A stretch of 59,911 nucleotides of DNA, taken from Acidovorax sp. GTDB taxonomy: Bacteria > Pseudomonadota > Gammaproteobacteria > Burkholderiales > Burkholderiaceae_C. How positions within the stretch are numbered: position 1 is the first letter of the stretch; the number at the start of each line of letters is the position of its first letter. The notes beneath the pieces are model-generated. The model did not search any database. It worked only from the letters and a program-made list of their open reading frames with translations, and was not told the origin of the DNA. The position numbers were made by a program, and so were the translations under genes. Shown in pieces: positions 1 to 8,349 of this stretch. Location: assembly GCA_030692685.1 (NCBI GenBank), contig JAUXZO010000196.1:1-59911 (forward strand), written 5' to 3'.

Positions 1-207
1 GAAAAATCCTTGAAGTTAAAAAAGCGTCTCAAAAAATCCGGGTCAAAAACCATTCCTGAACCGGGTTCGGTGAGTCGCCTTGCGGGTTCGGCTCATCGAT
101 GGGTTGAACTGTACGCCGTTGGTGTTTAAAGAAAAACCACCCAGTCGGAAACTAACCGTTCCAGTTTTGTTAACAATCTAGAGTGGTTGCATCTCCGTAT
201 GGCCCCC

Positions 208-234
208 GGTGACCCAGGTGACCCAGGTGACCTC
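208..234. repeat. Three tandem 9-mers (GGTGACCCA-type)
   Basis: GGTGACCCA occurs at 208-216 and 217-225, followed by GGTGACCTC at 226-234. No function is evident. Confidence 0.7.
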
Positions 235-411
235 GGTGGCCCGATTCCCAGATGGCGGAGTGGCCTTCGATGGCGGTTAGGGGCGATGCCCGCCACGGGC
301 TGGTCCTGAAAGGCGGATGTATGTCTTGGTGCAACGCCGTGCAAAGCCGTGCAATGCGTGCAAAGGCTAGCGCTGTGGCGCGGGCTTGGAGCCGTCGCCG
401 TTCAATCGCTG

Positions 412-475
412 CAATATTGATAGCTACTAGCCGTTGGCTAGTAAGCGCTAGTTGCCAATTGGACTTAAATTTTTC
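412..475 (+). repeat. R1 intergenic repeat, copy 1 (diverged)
   Basis: Orientation A (AGCTACTAG side first, GCCAA side last). The left half of the central stem has decayed to ccgttggctagt, while AAGCGCTAG on the right is kept. It lies just beyond the 3' end of the minus-strand gene ending at 494. Confidence 0.6.
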
Positions 476-493
476 TACGTGCGTCGCAGGTTC

Positions 494-1384
494 TCAACGC
501 CACGCCGTGGCCACCAGCTGGCTGTAGTGCACGCCCTTGCGCCCCAGCAATTGCTCGAAGACGGCGGGGTTGCCCACGTTGTCGCTGCCCAGCATGCTCA
601 AAGTCTCGGTGCACCACGGTGAGGCGGGCACGGCATCGCCCAGGCGGGCACTCAGTTGCGTCAGCGGGTCGGGCAGGCGCAGCACATGGGCGGGGCTGCT
701 TCCCAGTTGCTGGCGCAGGCTGGCAATGAACGCGCCCATGGTCAGTGCCTCGGGGCCAGTGCATTCGATGATTCCTTGGGTTGCGACCGCAGGGCCCAGC
801 AGGGCGACGATGGCAGCGACAAGGTCGTGCACCGATACGGGTTGCACCCGCGCCGTGAGCATGGGGCCCGGGAACAAAGCGACTGGCAGGCGAGCCAGGT
901 TCATGAACAGCGCGCTGCTGTCGCCGCCTTTGCCAAACACCACACTGGGCCTAAGGACGGCAGCGCTCAATGCGCCCTTGGCGGCTAGCCCCAGCAGGTG
1001 CGAATCGGCCGCGCGTTTGGTGCTGGCGTAGCGCGTGCTGCTGCCCTCAATACCCAGCGCCGAGATGTGCACCACGCGCTTGACACCCGCCTGGGCGCAG
1101 GCGGTGAAAAGGGCGGAGGGCGTGTGCTGGTGCACCGCATCAATGGGCCGCGCGCTGCTGTCGCGCAACACGCCCACGGCATTGACCACGGCGTCGATGC
1201 CGGCCAGGCGCGGCAGCCACAGGTCGGGTGTGGTGTCGCGCGCAAAGTCCATGGGCACCTGCGTCGGCAGCACGGTGCGCTGGCGGGGCGACACGCCGCC
1301 GCGCACGGTGTGGCCCGCGAGGGTCAGGGCAGCGGCCACTGTGTGGCCTACAAAGCCGGTGGATCCGGTCAACAGAATGTTCAT
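494..1384 (-). CDS. NAD(P)-binding atypical SDR (complex I NDUFA9-like family)
   Basis: A 296-residue protein starting MNILLTGSTGFVGHTV, a Rossmann fold with the GxxGxxG nucleotide-binding motif (TGSTGFVG) at residues 6-13. The middle carries YAxxK-like YASTKRAAD, in keeping with an extended or atypical short-chain dehydrogenase. This NmrA/NDUFA9-like group acts on unknown substrates or only binds cofactor. An ATG six codons upstream of a shorter alternative frame was rejected because the Rossmann strand should begin at the N-terminus. The gene is followed downstream by R1 copy 1 and preceded by R1 copy 2, so it is probably transcribed alone. Substrate unknown. Confidence 0.8.
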   Translation of the reverse strand: MNILLTGSTGFVGHTVAAALTLAGHTVRGGVSPRQRTVLPTQVPMDFARDTTPDLWLPRLAGIDAVVNAVGVLRDSSARPIDAVHQHTPSALFTACAQAGVKRVVHISALGIEGSSTRYASTKRAADSHLLGLAAKGALSAAVLRPSVVFGKGGDSSALFMNLARLPVALFPGPMLTARVQPVSVHDLVAAIVALLGPAVATQGIIECTGPEALTMGAFIASLRQQLGSSPAHVLRLPDPLTQLSARLGDAVPASPWCTETLSMLGSDNVGNPAVFEQLLGRKGVHYSQLVATAWR

Positions 1385-1497
1385 GCGCAAGGCCTCGTGC
1401 AAACGGGATGGGCTTTTCGCTTGGGCAGGCGCGGGGGCGGGCAGCGGCGGGTGTGTGCTGGCCCATGGCGTGCTGTGTCCAGTGGCTGAAAAGTTCT

Positions 1498-1558
1498 ATT
1501 AAAAATGGCCGCTAGCGCTTATCTAGCAAGCGCTATTAGCTATCTTTTCGGTAGCAAT
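1498..1558 (-). repeat. R1 intergenic repeat, copy 2
   Basis: Orientation B (GGCC side first on the plus strand). Stem AGCGCTT/AAGCGCT with loop ATCTAGC. It sits between the stop of the four-PAS diguanylate cyclase and the start of the SDR gene. Confidence 0.85.
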
Positions 1559-1575
1559 CGATGCGCTGCAGGCTT

Positions 1576-3966
1576 CTATTCCGCCGGGTCAAACACCTCC
1601 ACGCGGTTGCGCCCGCCGTTTTTGGCGCGGTACAGGGCCGCATCGGCTGCCTGCAGCAGTGTGTCAGAGCCGGTGCCCGTACGGGGCACCACACTGGCAA
1701 TACCCATGCTAAGTGTTAGCACCGGTGCCGTGGGGGAACGCGGGTGCGCCAGGGCGGCGTCGCGCAGGCTGTCCATGCAGCGCTCTGCAACCACCACGGC
1801 GTCGGCCAGCGTCACGTCGGGCATAAGCAGCACAAACTCTTCACCCCCGTAGCGGGCGGCCACTTCGTCTGCCCGGCGGATCATGCTTTGCAGCAGCTGC
1901 GCCACACGGCGCAAGCATTCGTCGCCCGCCAGGTGGCCATAGTGGTCGTTGTAAAGCTTGAAGTGGTCGATGTCGATGAGGATCACCGACAGCGGCATGA
2001 GGTGGCGGCCACAGCGCAGCCACTCAGTGGCCAGCCTTTCATCAAAGCGGCGACGGTTGCCAATGCCTGTCACGCCATCGGTGGTGGACAGCAGCGCCAA
2101 CTGCGCGTTGGCGGTGGCCAGCTCTTGCTCTTTGCGCACCAGCTGGGTCACATCGGTACGCACGCCTGCAATGCCGCCCTGGGGGGTGCGGCGTTCGTCC
2201 GCCTGCACCCATCGGCCGTCGGTCAGGCGTTGCAATACCGAGTGCTGGGCGGCGTGGTGGTCGGCCACACGCTGGGCCAGCCATTCCTCTTCATTGCCGA
2301 TCGCGTCCAGATACTGGCCGCGCTCCGCGCCATAGCGCGCGATCTGTTCAAACGTGCTGCCCGGCACGATCATGGGCGCCGAGATGGGGTACAGGCGGCG
2401 GTACTGTGCGTTGCACACCACCAGTTTGTCGTCGGCGTCAAACAGCGCAAACCCCTCGGGCAGTGATTCGATGGCGTCTTGCAGCAATTGCCGCGCTTGC
2501 TGGGCCTCTTCTTGTGCCGCCTCCAGCGCCTGGCGTTGCTCGATGAGGTCGGTAATGTCCAGGCGCACCGCCACCACGTAGTTCTCGGGCGTGCGGGTTT
2601 CGTAGACGTTGATCCAGCGGCCATCGGCCAGCCGCTGAACCAGGTTGGAGGTGCGGCTGCCGTGTTCTGACAGGCGCTCGGCAATCCAGGCCTCCTCGCG
2701 CCCATGTGCTGAAGGGACCAACCCCCGTTTCACCGAGTGCCGCAGGATGTCGGCAAAGTGTTTGCCCAAGTGCTCCGCGTAATCCATGTGCGGGTACATG
2801 CGAGACAGCTGCTGGTTGTAGAGCACCAGCCGGTCCTGTTCGTCAAAGATCTCGATGCTGACGGGCAAGGCCTCTACCGCACGCTCCAGCAACTGGCGGA
2901 TGCGCTGACTTTCCTGGCGGGCTTCTTCTGCCTTTTGGCGCTGTTCGATCAGGTCGCTGATATCCAGCCGCACCACCACCGTCATGCCCGATGGGGTGCG
3001 GCTTTCGTGCATGTGCAACCATGCGCCGTTGGGGTAGCGGCGCACCTCGGGGCCGGGCCGGTGGCCACGCAGGGCCATTTCGTGGGCTAGCCACAGATCT
3101 TCCTGGCCCCGTGCTTCTTCGGGGATGCCATGTTTCAGCCCCTCGCGCAGCAGTTCTTCGTAGGTCTTGCCCAGCGATGTCTGGACGGGCAGGTGCGGGC
3201 GCAGGTTGGCCATGAAGCTGTTGCACAGCACCAGCCGGTCGTTTTCGTCGTAAATATCGAGGCCCGCGGGCATGGCGTCTACCGCTTCGCGCAGGCGGCG
3301 TTCTGCGCGTTCGGCGTCGTCCAGGGCCTGCTGCAGCGCGCGCTCCTTGTGCACGCTGTCGGTGATGTCGGCGCGTAGCACCACCACGCCGCCGCCGTCG
3401 AGGTTGCGCTCGGTGATGCGCATCCAGCGGTCGTCGCGCAATCCCTGCACTTCGGGCTCGGCCGGGGAGCGGTGGCGGGCCATGCGGCCCGAAAGCCAGG
3501 CTTCGGGGTCTTGCAACGCCGCGGTGATTTCGCCCGAATCTGCAGCGCGGCGCAGCACGTCTTCAAACCGGGTGCCGTACTCGACCGGCATCGTGGTGCC
3601 TGGCATCACCTCGCGGTACTGGGCGTTGCACAGCACCAGTCGGTCTTCTGCGTCGTAGATGGCCAGCCCGTCTGGCAGGATGTTGAGGGTGGCCGCCAGC
3701 TGCGTGGTCGCCCGTTGGGCCTCCTGCTGCGCCGCGCTGGCAGCGGTGCGCAGGGCGGCGGCGTGCTGCGACAGCCGCCACCACAAAACGGCCATCCCTG
3801 CCAAGCCAAGCCCGGCCACAGCCAAGGCCGCGCGGACCGTGGGGTCCAGCGCCTGGCTGAACAGGGCCCACGCCAGCAGCCCCAGTCCCCCCGCGCCGCA
3901 CAGCGCCACCACGGGCAGTGCCAGAGCGTGTTCGGGGTGTGGGCTCGGGTTCATGGTGTGGGTCAT
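1576..3966 (-). CDS. Membrane-anchored diguanylate cyclase with four tandem PAS domains
   Basis: A 796-residue protein. Residues about 15-65 contain two hydrophobic helices. Four related PAS (PAS_7-like) units follow, beginning near residues 92, 227, 363 and 497, each with a version of LPxGxxIYDxxDRLVLCN. A GGDEF domain occupies roughly 620-790, with the active signature GGEEF and the phosphate-binding region DIDHFKLYNDHYGH, so it should make c-di-GMP. At the usual inhibitory-site position I read RADE rather than canonical RxxD, so product inhibition may be altered. The start chosen is MTHTMN, because the 57 preceding codons are basic and unlike a leader. The PAS units probably arose by internal duplication; ligand unknown. 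Confidence 0.9.
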   Translation of the reverse strand: MTHTMNPSPHPEHALALPVVALCGAGGLGLLAWALFSQALDPTVRAALAVAGLGLAGMAVLWWRLSQHAAALRTAASAAQQEAQRATTQLAATLNILPDGLAIYDAEDRLVLCNAQYREVMPGTTMPVEYGTRFEDVLRRAADSGEITAALQDPEAWLSGRMARHRSPAEPEVQGLRDDRWMRITERNLDGGGVVVLRADITDSVHKERALQQALDDAERAERRLREAVDAMPAGLDIYDENDRLVLCNSFMANLRPHLPVQTSLGKTYEELLREGLKHGIPEEARGQEDLWLAHEMALRGHRPGPEVRRYPNGAWLHMHESRTPSGMTVVVRLDISDLIEQRQKAEEARQESQRIRQLLERAVEALPVSIEIFDEQDRLVLYNQQLSRMYPHMDYAEHLGKHFADILRHSVKRGLVPSAHGREEAWIAERLSEHGSRTSNLVQRLADGRWINVYETRTPENYVVAVRLDITDLIEQRQALEAAQEEAQQARQLLQDAIESLPEGFALFDADDKLVVCNAQYRRLYPISAPMIVPGSTFEQIARYGAERGQYLDAIGNEEEWLAQRVADHHAAQHSVLQRLTDGRWVQADERRTPQGGIAGVRTDVTQLVRKEQELATANAQLALLSTTDGVTGIGNRRRFDERLATEWLRCGRHLMPLSVILIDIDHFKLYNDHYGHLAGDECLRRVAQLLQSMIRRADEVAARYGGEEFVLLMPDVTLADAVVVAERCMDSLRDAALAHPRSPTAPVLTLSMGIASVVPRTGTGSDTLLQAADAALYRAKNGGRNRVEVFDPAE

Positions 3967-4205
3967 CCCCAAGTGGCGGTCGCGGTCGCCGGTGTTTCTT
4001 GTAGACGGGGTTTGCCGCCTCGTTGGCACCGCTGTGGTGCAAAACGTCGCAAGGAGCGCTCGTTCCTTGAACAGGTTGTCAGAAAGTCTAGCAGTGGTAT
4101 CTGATTTCTCATATCTGGAAATGCTGTGAAGGCGCAAACGCCCTAGACTGCGGTTCGGTTCCCCGCTGGTCTATCGTTCCACCCCTTTTTTGCTGGAGAA
4201 ACCCG

Positions 4206-5102
4206 ATGCTCAATGACGACCTTCGTTCCGACACCGTGGCGTTGTTGCCCGGCCGCACCACCGAAGCAGGGCCCACCCGCCGCACGGCACTGCAAGCCGC
4301 GCTGGGCCTGGGGTACGCCGCTGCCGCCGCGCCCGTGATGGCCCAGACGGCCATCGCCACCCCAGCAGATGGCCTGACAGCAGGCGAGGTGAGCTTCACG
4401 GTCAACGGCTTCAAGGTGCCCGCCTACCGCGCGGCACCTGCAGGCAAAACCGGCCTTCCGGTGATTCTGGTGATCCAGGAAATTTTTGGCGTGCACGAAT
4501 ACATCGCCGACACCTGCCGCCGGTTTGCCAAGGCAGGCTACTTGGCCATCGCACCCCAGTTGTATGCCCGCCAGGGCGACCCCGCCAGCTATACCGAAAT
4601 CGCCAAGCTGCAGGCCGAGCTGGTCTCCAAGGTGCCTGATGCCCAGGTGATGGCCGACCTGGACGCCGCCGTGGCGTGGGCCGCTGCCAATGGTGGCGAC
4701 GCTGCACGCGTGGGCATCACTGGCTTTTGCTGGGGTGGCCGCATCACGTGGCTGTACGCCGCACACGGCCCGGTCAAGGCCGGCGTGGCCTGGTATGGCC
4801 GCCTGGTGGGGCAGGCGAGTGAACTCACGCCCAAACACCCCGTGGACATCGCCCCTATCCTCAAGGCCCCCGTGTTGGGGTTGTATGGCGAAAAAGACAC
4901 CGGCATACCCCTTGACACGGTTGATAAGATGAAAGCTGCCCTGGCCGGTGGTTCTCCACAGGCCAAGGTTTCGGAGTTTGTGGTGTACCCCGACGCTCCC
5001 CATGCCTTCCATGCCGACTACCGCGCCAGCTACCGCAAGGAAGCTGCTGACGACGGCTGGAAGCGGGCGCTGGCCTGGTTCAGCAAGAACGGCGTGGTCT
5101 GA
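4206..5102 (+). CDS. Dienelactone hydrolase family protein with Tat-like leader
   Basis: A 298-residue alpha/beta hydrolase of the dienelactone hydrolase (carboxymethylenebutenolidase) family. The triad is visible as Cys175 in GFCWGG, Asp231 in GEKDTG and His266 in PHAFH; the glutamate in QEIFG also matches the family. Residues 25-47 contain TRRTALQAALGLGYAAAAA ending in AQ, which reads as a twin-arginine signal, so export to the periplasm is likely. Cytosolic DLH enzymes of chlorocatechol pathways lack such a leader, and no aromatic-degradation genes are nearby, so the true substrate is open. It is divergent from the four-PAS cyclase and shares a short upstream region with it. Confidence 0.88.
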   Translation: MLNDDLRSDTVALLPGRTTEAGPTRRTALQAALGLGYAAAAAPVMAQTAIATPADGLTAGEVSFTVNGFKVPAYRAAPAGKTGLPVILVIQEIFGVHEYIADTCRRFAKAGYLAIAPQLYARQGDPASYTEIAKLQAELVSKVPDAQVMADLDAAVAWAAANGGDAARVGITGFCWGGRITWLYAAHGPVKAGVAWYGRLVGQASELTPKHPVDIAPILKAPVLGLYGEKDTGIPLDTVDKMKAALAGGSPQAKVSEFVVYPDAPHAFHADYRASYRKEAADDGWKRALAWFSKNGVV

Positions 5103-5151
5103 TTCCATTTCAAAACCATCCGTGCCGTTGTTGCTTCGCCTTGCCATGCTA

Positions 5152-5203
5152 AGAACGTGTTCACGATCTCGCAGGAGCCTTTGGGAGATCGTGAACACGT
5201 TCT
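5152..5203. repeat. Perfect 19-bp inverted repeat
   Basis: Arms AGAACGTGTTCACGATCTC (5152-5170) and its exact reverse complement (5185-5203) flank a 14-base spacer. No T-tract follows on either side, so it is not a standard terminator. It starts about 50 bp after the dienelactone hydrolase stop. It may be a REP-type element or a binding site. Confidence 0.85.
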
Positions 5204-5289
5204 AAAGCACGGTCTGCGGCTTCGCGCCTAGACACGAATGATTTAGAAACGGAATAAGCTGCTGGCAATCAGGCCCTCCAACAACTGCA

Positions 5290-5317
5290 GCCGCCCCCTA
5301 CCCGGGGCGGCTTTTTT
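5290..5317 (+). terminator. Rho-independent terminator, plus strand
   Basis: Stem GCCGCCCC (5290-5297) pairs with GGGGCGGC (5304-5311) around loop CTACCC, followed by six T. It lies 190 bp after the dienelactone hydrolase stop, so it may end that transcript or a small RNA starting after the palindrome at 5152-5203. Confidence 0.85.
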
Positions 5318-5349
5318 AATCTCGCACCGAGACCCGTATTGGGATGCGA

Positions 5350-5416
5350 AATTTGAACGAAAATAGGCCCTGGGGCTTATCTATAAAGCGCAAGAAGCTA
5401 TGACTTTGGTAGCAAT
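5350..5416 (-). repeat. R1 intergenic repeat, copy 3, overlapping a start codon
   Basis: Orientation B: AAAATAGGCCCTGGGGCTT, then loop ATCTATA, AAGCGC and an AGCTAT...GGTAGCAA tail. The tail contains the ATG used by the ZIP transporter gene at 5400. Confidence 0.75.
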
Positions 5417-6275
5417 CATTTTGGCCACTCTGGCCGCCGGTATTGGCAGCGTATGGCTGGCCGCCCTGTTCATGCGTCTGGGCCTGGGCGGGCGGTCCGC
5501 CAGCGTGGGTCCCCAGCACCTGCTGAGCCTGGCGGCGGGCGCCTTGTTGGCCACGTCGTTCATGCACCTGTTGCCCGAAGCGTTCGAAAGTCAGGCCAGC
5601 GCCCACGACCTGTTTGCGACGCTGCTGGTGGGCGTGGTGTTCTTCTTTTTGCTGGACAAGGCCGAGCTGTGGCACCACGGGCATGAACACAGCCACCCAG
5701 AGCCCCACCAGCTGGTGCAGGGGCATGACGACCATGCACACGCACACGCACACGCACACGCACAACCCCGCGAAGGCAATGAACAACACGACCACGGCCA
5801 CGCGCACCACCATCATGGCCCGCGCGCCGGTGGCTGGGCGGTGCTGACCGGGGACAGCGTGCATTGTTTTGGCGACGGTATCTTGATTGCATCGGCCTTC
5901 ATGGCCGATTTCCGCCTGGGCGTGATTGCCGCCGTGTCGGTGCTGGCGCACGAGGTGCCCCACCACATGGGCGATCTGGTGGTGTTGCGCCAAAGCAGTC
6001 CCAACCGGCGCATGGCGCTGGTCAAGGTGTCGCTGGCCGGTGCCGTCACCGCGTTGGGCGGTGTGCTGGGCTACTTTCTGGTGGGCCAGCTGGAGGACTT
6101 TTTGCCGTACTTCCTGGCCGTGGCGTCCAGCAGCTTCATCTACGTCGCGCTGGCCGACTTGATCCCCCAGTTGCAAAAACGCCTGACCGCGCGCGAAACG
6201 GTGGCGCAGATCGCCTGGCTGGTGGCGGGCATGGTGGTGGTCACGCTGGTGAGTGGTGCCGCCCACGCGCATTGA
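5400..6275 (+). CDS. ZIP family divalent metal transporter, His-rich loop
   Basis: A 291-residue inner-membrane protein of the ZIP (zinc/iron permease) family with about eight hydrophobic segments. The long cytoplasmic loop at residues about 95-140 is extremely rich in histidine (HGHEHSH, HDDHAHAHAHAHA, HDHGHAHHHHG), a typical metal-sensing or chelating loop. The transport motifs follow as HCFGDG in TM4 and HEVPHHMGD in TM5. The usual TM4 motif is HNxxDG, so the Cys in place of Asn is a variation. The ATG lies inside the R1 repeat, and I see no good upstream Shine-Dalgarno. The tail ends in AAHAH. The next gene encodes ArsA. Zn2+ uptake is the best guess; the metal is not proven. Confidence 0.88.
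   Translation: MTLVAIILATLAAGIGSVWLAALFMRLGLGGRSASVGPQHLLSLAAGALLATSFMHLLPEAFESQASAHDLFATLLVGVVFFFLLDKAELWHHGHEHSHPEPHQLVQGHDDHAHAHAHAHAQPREGNEQHDHGHAHHHHGPRAGGWAVLTGDSVHCFGDGILIASAFMADFRLGVIAAVSVLAHEVPHHMGDLVVLRQSSPNRRMALVKVSLAGAVTALGGVLGYFLVGQLEDFLPYFLAVASSSFIYVALADLIPQLQKRLTARETVAQIAWLVAGMVVVTLVSGAAHAH
5736..5765 (+). repeat. In-frame hexamer tandem repeat (GCACAC)n
   Basis: Four GCACAC units and a fifth GCACAA unit run from 5736 to 5765 and encode the HAHAHAHA part of the ZIP histidine loop. The unit is a multiple of three, so slippage would change the number of histidines without breaking the frame. Confidence 0.9.
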
Positions 6276-6350
6276 CGCGCTGGGCTGGTGGAGGAGAGGG
6301 GTCTTGATCTGGCTCAAGGCCGCCCCAGACGGTTGTGCCACGCTGGCGGC

Positions 6351-8198
6351 ATGACCTCTCTCAACGCTGCCACCGCCACCGCCACCGTCTCTCTGGGTCT
6401 GCTGGCGCAGCCCACCCGGTTTTTATTCTTTACCGGCAAGGGCGGCGTCGGCAAAACGTCGCTGTCCACCGCGGCGGCCATTGCGCTGGCCGATGCCGGG
6501 CGCAAGGTGCTGCTGGTCAGCACCGACGCGGCCTCCAATCTCGATGAAATGCTGGGCGTGCCGCTGTCCAACCAGGCGGTGGCGGTGCCCGGGGTGGCGG
6601 GTCTGCACATGCTCAACATCGACCCCGACACAGCGGCCGAGGCCTATCGCCAGCGCGTGCTGGCGCAGCTTGAATCCACGGCATCCGATGACGAGCGCTC
6701 CACCGTGCGCGAGCAGCTCTCGGGCGCTTGCACCACCGAGATCGCGGCGTTTGATGAATTTGCTGCCTTGCTGGCCAGCGAGGGCAGCGCGAGCGGCCAT
6801 GCTTTTGACCATGTGGTGTTCGACACCGCGCCCACCGGCCACACGCTACGGCTGCTGAGCCTGCCCAAGGCGTGGACCGGGTTCCTCGCGGGCAACGACC
6901 GGGGCGCCTCGTGCCTGGGCCCGCACTCGGGGCTGAAGATGCAGGAAGAGCGCTTCAACGCGGCCCTTGCCGCCCTGAGCGATCCGGCCCTGACCACTGT
7001 GGTGCTCGTCACCCGCCCTGACCCCCGTCCCATGCAGGAGGCCGCGCGCACCGCGCAAGAACTGCGCGCGCTGGGCCTGGCCCACCAGCGACTGGTCATC
7101 AATGGCGTGTTTCATGCCAGCCACCCGGGCCAGGACGCGGTGGCCGACGCCATCGAAGCGCTGGGCCGCGAGGCGCTGGACACCATGCCCGATGCCCTGG
7201 CCGCATTGCCCCGCGATGAAGTGCCCCTGCGCGCCTTCGACACGGTCGGTTTGCCCGCGCTGCGGGGCTTGCTGGGGGGTAGCACTGCATCCACTTCCGC
7301 CGCATTGCCCGCATCTTCTTTCCTTCCCGACCACCCCTTGCAGGCAGCGCCCCTGGCCGCCATGGTCGATTCGCTTGCGGCCAAGGGCCATGGCTTGATC
7401 ATGGTGATGGGCAAAGGCGGGGTGGGCAAGACCACCATTGCCGCCGCGCTGGCCGTGGGCCTGGTGCAGCGTGGGCACGCTGTGCACCTCACCACCACCG
7501 ACCCGGCCGCCCATGTGCAAGGCCAGCTTGACGGCAGCCTGCCGGGACTGAAGGTCGGGCGCATCGACCCGCGGGCCGAAACCGCAGCCTACATCGACAA
7601 GATCATGGCCACGCGCGGCAAGGCGCTGGACGACGCGGGCCGCGCCCTTTTGCTGGAAGACCTGCAATCGCCCTGTACCGAAGAAGTGGCCGTGTTTCAT
7701 GCCTTCAGCCGTGTGGTGAACGAGGCCCGCAGCGCCTTTGTGGTGCTGGACACCGCCCCCACCGGCCACAGCCTGCTGCTGATGGACGCCACAGGCGCCT
7801 ACCACCGGCAGATGACGCAGCAGTACGAAGGCAGTGCTGGAGGAAAGATGGCAAAGCACATCATCACGCCGCTGATGCGCTTGCAGGACGCCGACATGAC
7901 CCATGTGGTCATCGTCACGCTGCCCGAGGTCACCCCCGTCAGCCAGGCCGCCGCGCTGCAGGACGACCTGCGCCGCGCCCACATCGAGCCCTGGGCCTGG
8001 GTCATCAACAAAAGTGTGGCCGCCACCGGCACCAGCGACCCCCTGCTGCAAGCCCGCCTGGTCGGCGAGCACCAACAGGCAGCGCGGATTGCCAACGGCT
8101 TGGCGCAGCGTACCTATGTGTTGCCTTGGTTGCCTACGCCGCCCGTGGGTGTGGCGGCCCTGGGGGCGTTGGTGGCGCCGGACGTGGTGTTGGGGTGA
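6351..8198 (+). CDS. arsA: ArsA arsenite-stimulated ATPase, two-domain
   Basis: A 615-residue protein with two homologous ATPase halves, each with a deviant Walker A motif GKGGVGKT (residues 29-36 and 354-361) and the DTAPTGH switch motif. The three cysteines that bind As(III)/Sb(III) in plasmid R773 ArsA have clear counterparts: Cys127 (GACTTEI), Cys188 (GASCLG) and Cys442 (SPCTEEV). ArsA normally energises the ArsB arsenite pump with help from ArsD; none of arsB, arsD, arsC or arsR is visible nearby. The ATG at 6351 is chosen over an in-frame start 21 codons earlier because the family begins just before the first P-loop. It follows the ZIP gene by 75 bp and could be co-transcribed. The assignment is very secure; the pump partner is unknown. 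Confidence 0.95.
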   Translation: MTSLNAATATATVSLGLLAQPTRFLFFTGKGGVGKTSLSTAAAIALADAGRKVLLVSTDAASNLDEMLGVPLSNQAVAVPGVAGLHMLNIDPDTAAEAYRQRVLAQLESTASDDERSTVREQLSGACTTEIAAFDEFAALLASEGSASGHAFDHVVFDTAPTGHTLRLLSLPKAWTGFLAGNDRGASCLGPHSGLKMQEERFNAALAALSDPALTTVVLVTRPDPRPMQEAARTAQELRALGLAHQRLVINGVFHASHPGQDAVADAIEALGREALDTMPDALAALPRDEVPLRAFDTVGLPALRGLLGGSTASTSAALPASSFLPDHPLQAAPLAAMVDSLAAKGHGLIMVMGKGGVGKTTIAAALAVGLVQRGHAVHLTTTDPAAHVQGQLDGSLPGLKVGRIDPRAETAAYIDKIMATRGKALDDAGRALLLEDLQSPCTEEVAVFHAFSRVVNEARSAFVVLDTAPTGHSLLLMDATGAYHRQMTQQYEGSAGGKMAKHIITPLMRLQDADMTHVVIVTLPEVTPVSQAAALQDDLRRAHIEPWAWVINKSVAATGTSDPLLQARLVGEHQQAARIANGLAQRTYVLPWLPTPPVGVAALGALVAPDVVLG

Positions 8199-8238
8199 AA
8201 CCCGCCGAACAGCAGCAGGCCAGTGTCGGTGTACTTCT

Positions 8239-8297
8239 AAATTCATAGCTACTAGCGCTTGATGGATAAGCGCTAGAGGCCCAAAAGGCTAAAACTT
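8239..8297 (+). repeat. R1 intergenic repeat, copy 4
   Basis: Orientation A: CATAGCTACTAGCGCTT, loop GATGGAT, AAGCGCTAGAGGCC. It lies 40 bp after the arsA stop, between convergent genes. Confidence 0.9.
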
Positions 8298-8349
8298 CGG
8301 AGTCAGGCAGCACAACGGCTGGGCTGCGGCGCCGCGTCTGCGCTGGTGT

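Larger units (their letters stand above)
1..493. other. Intergenic stretch at window start, no gene recognised
   Basis: I find no convincing coding region here. The short open frames have proline/arginine-rich translations and no family resemblance. Visible structure is limited to three tandem 9-mers (GGTGACCCA twice, then GGTGACCTC) at 208-234 and a diverged R1 repeat at about 412-475. The upstream neighbour lies outside the window. Confidence 0.6.

Noticed and set aside
126..527. Short frames at the window start
   Set aside because: Low-complexity Pro/Arg/Gly translations, no RBS and no recognisable domain; overlap with tandem repeats and R1 copy 1.
5152..5203. A transcription terminator
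   Set aside because: The perfect stem has a long 14-base loop and no T-tract on either strand.
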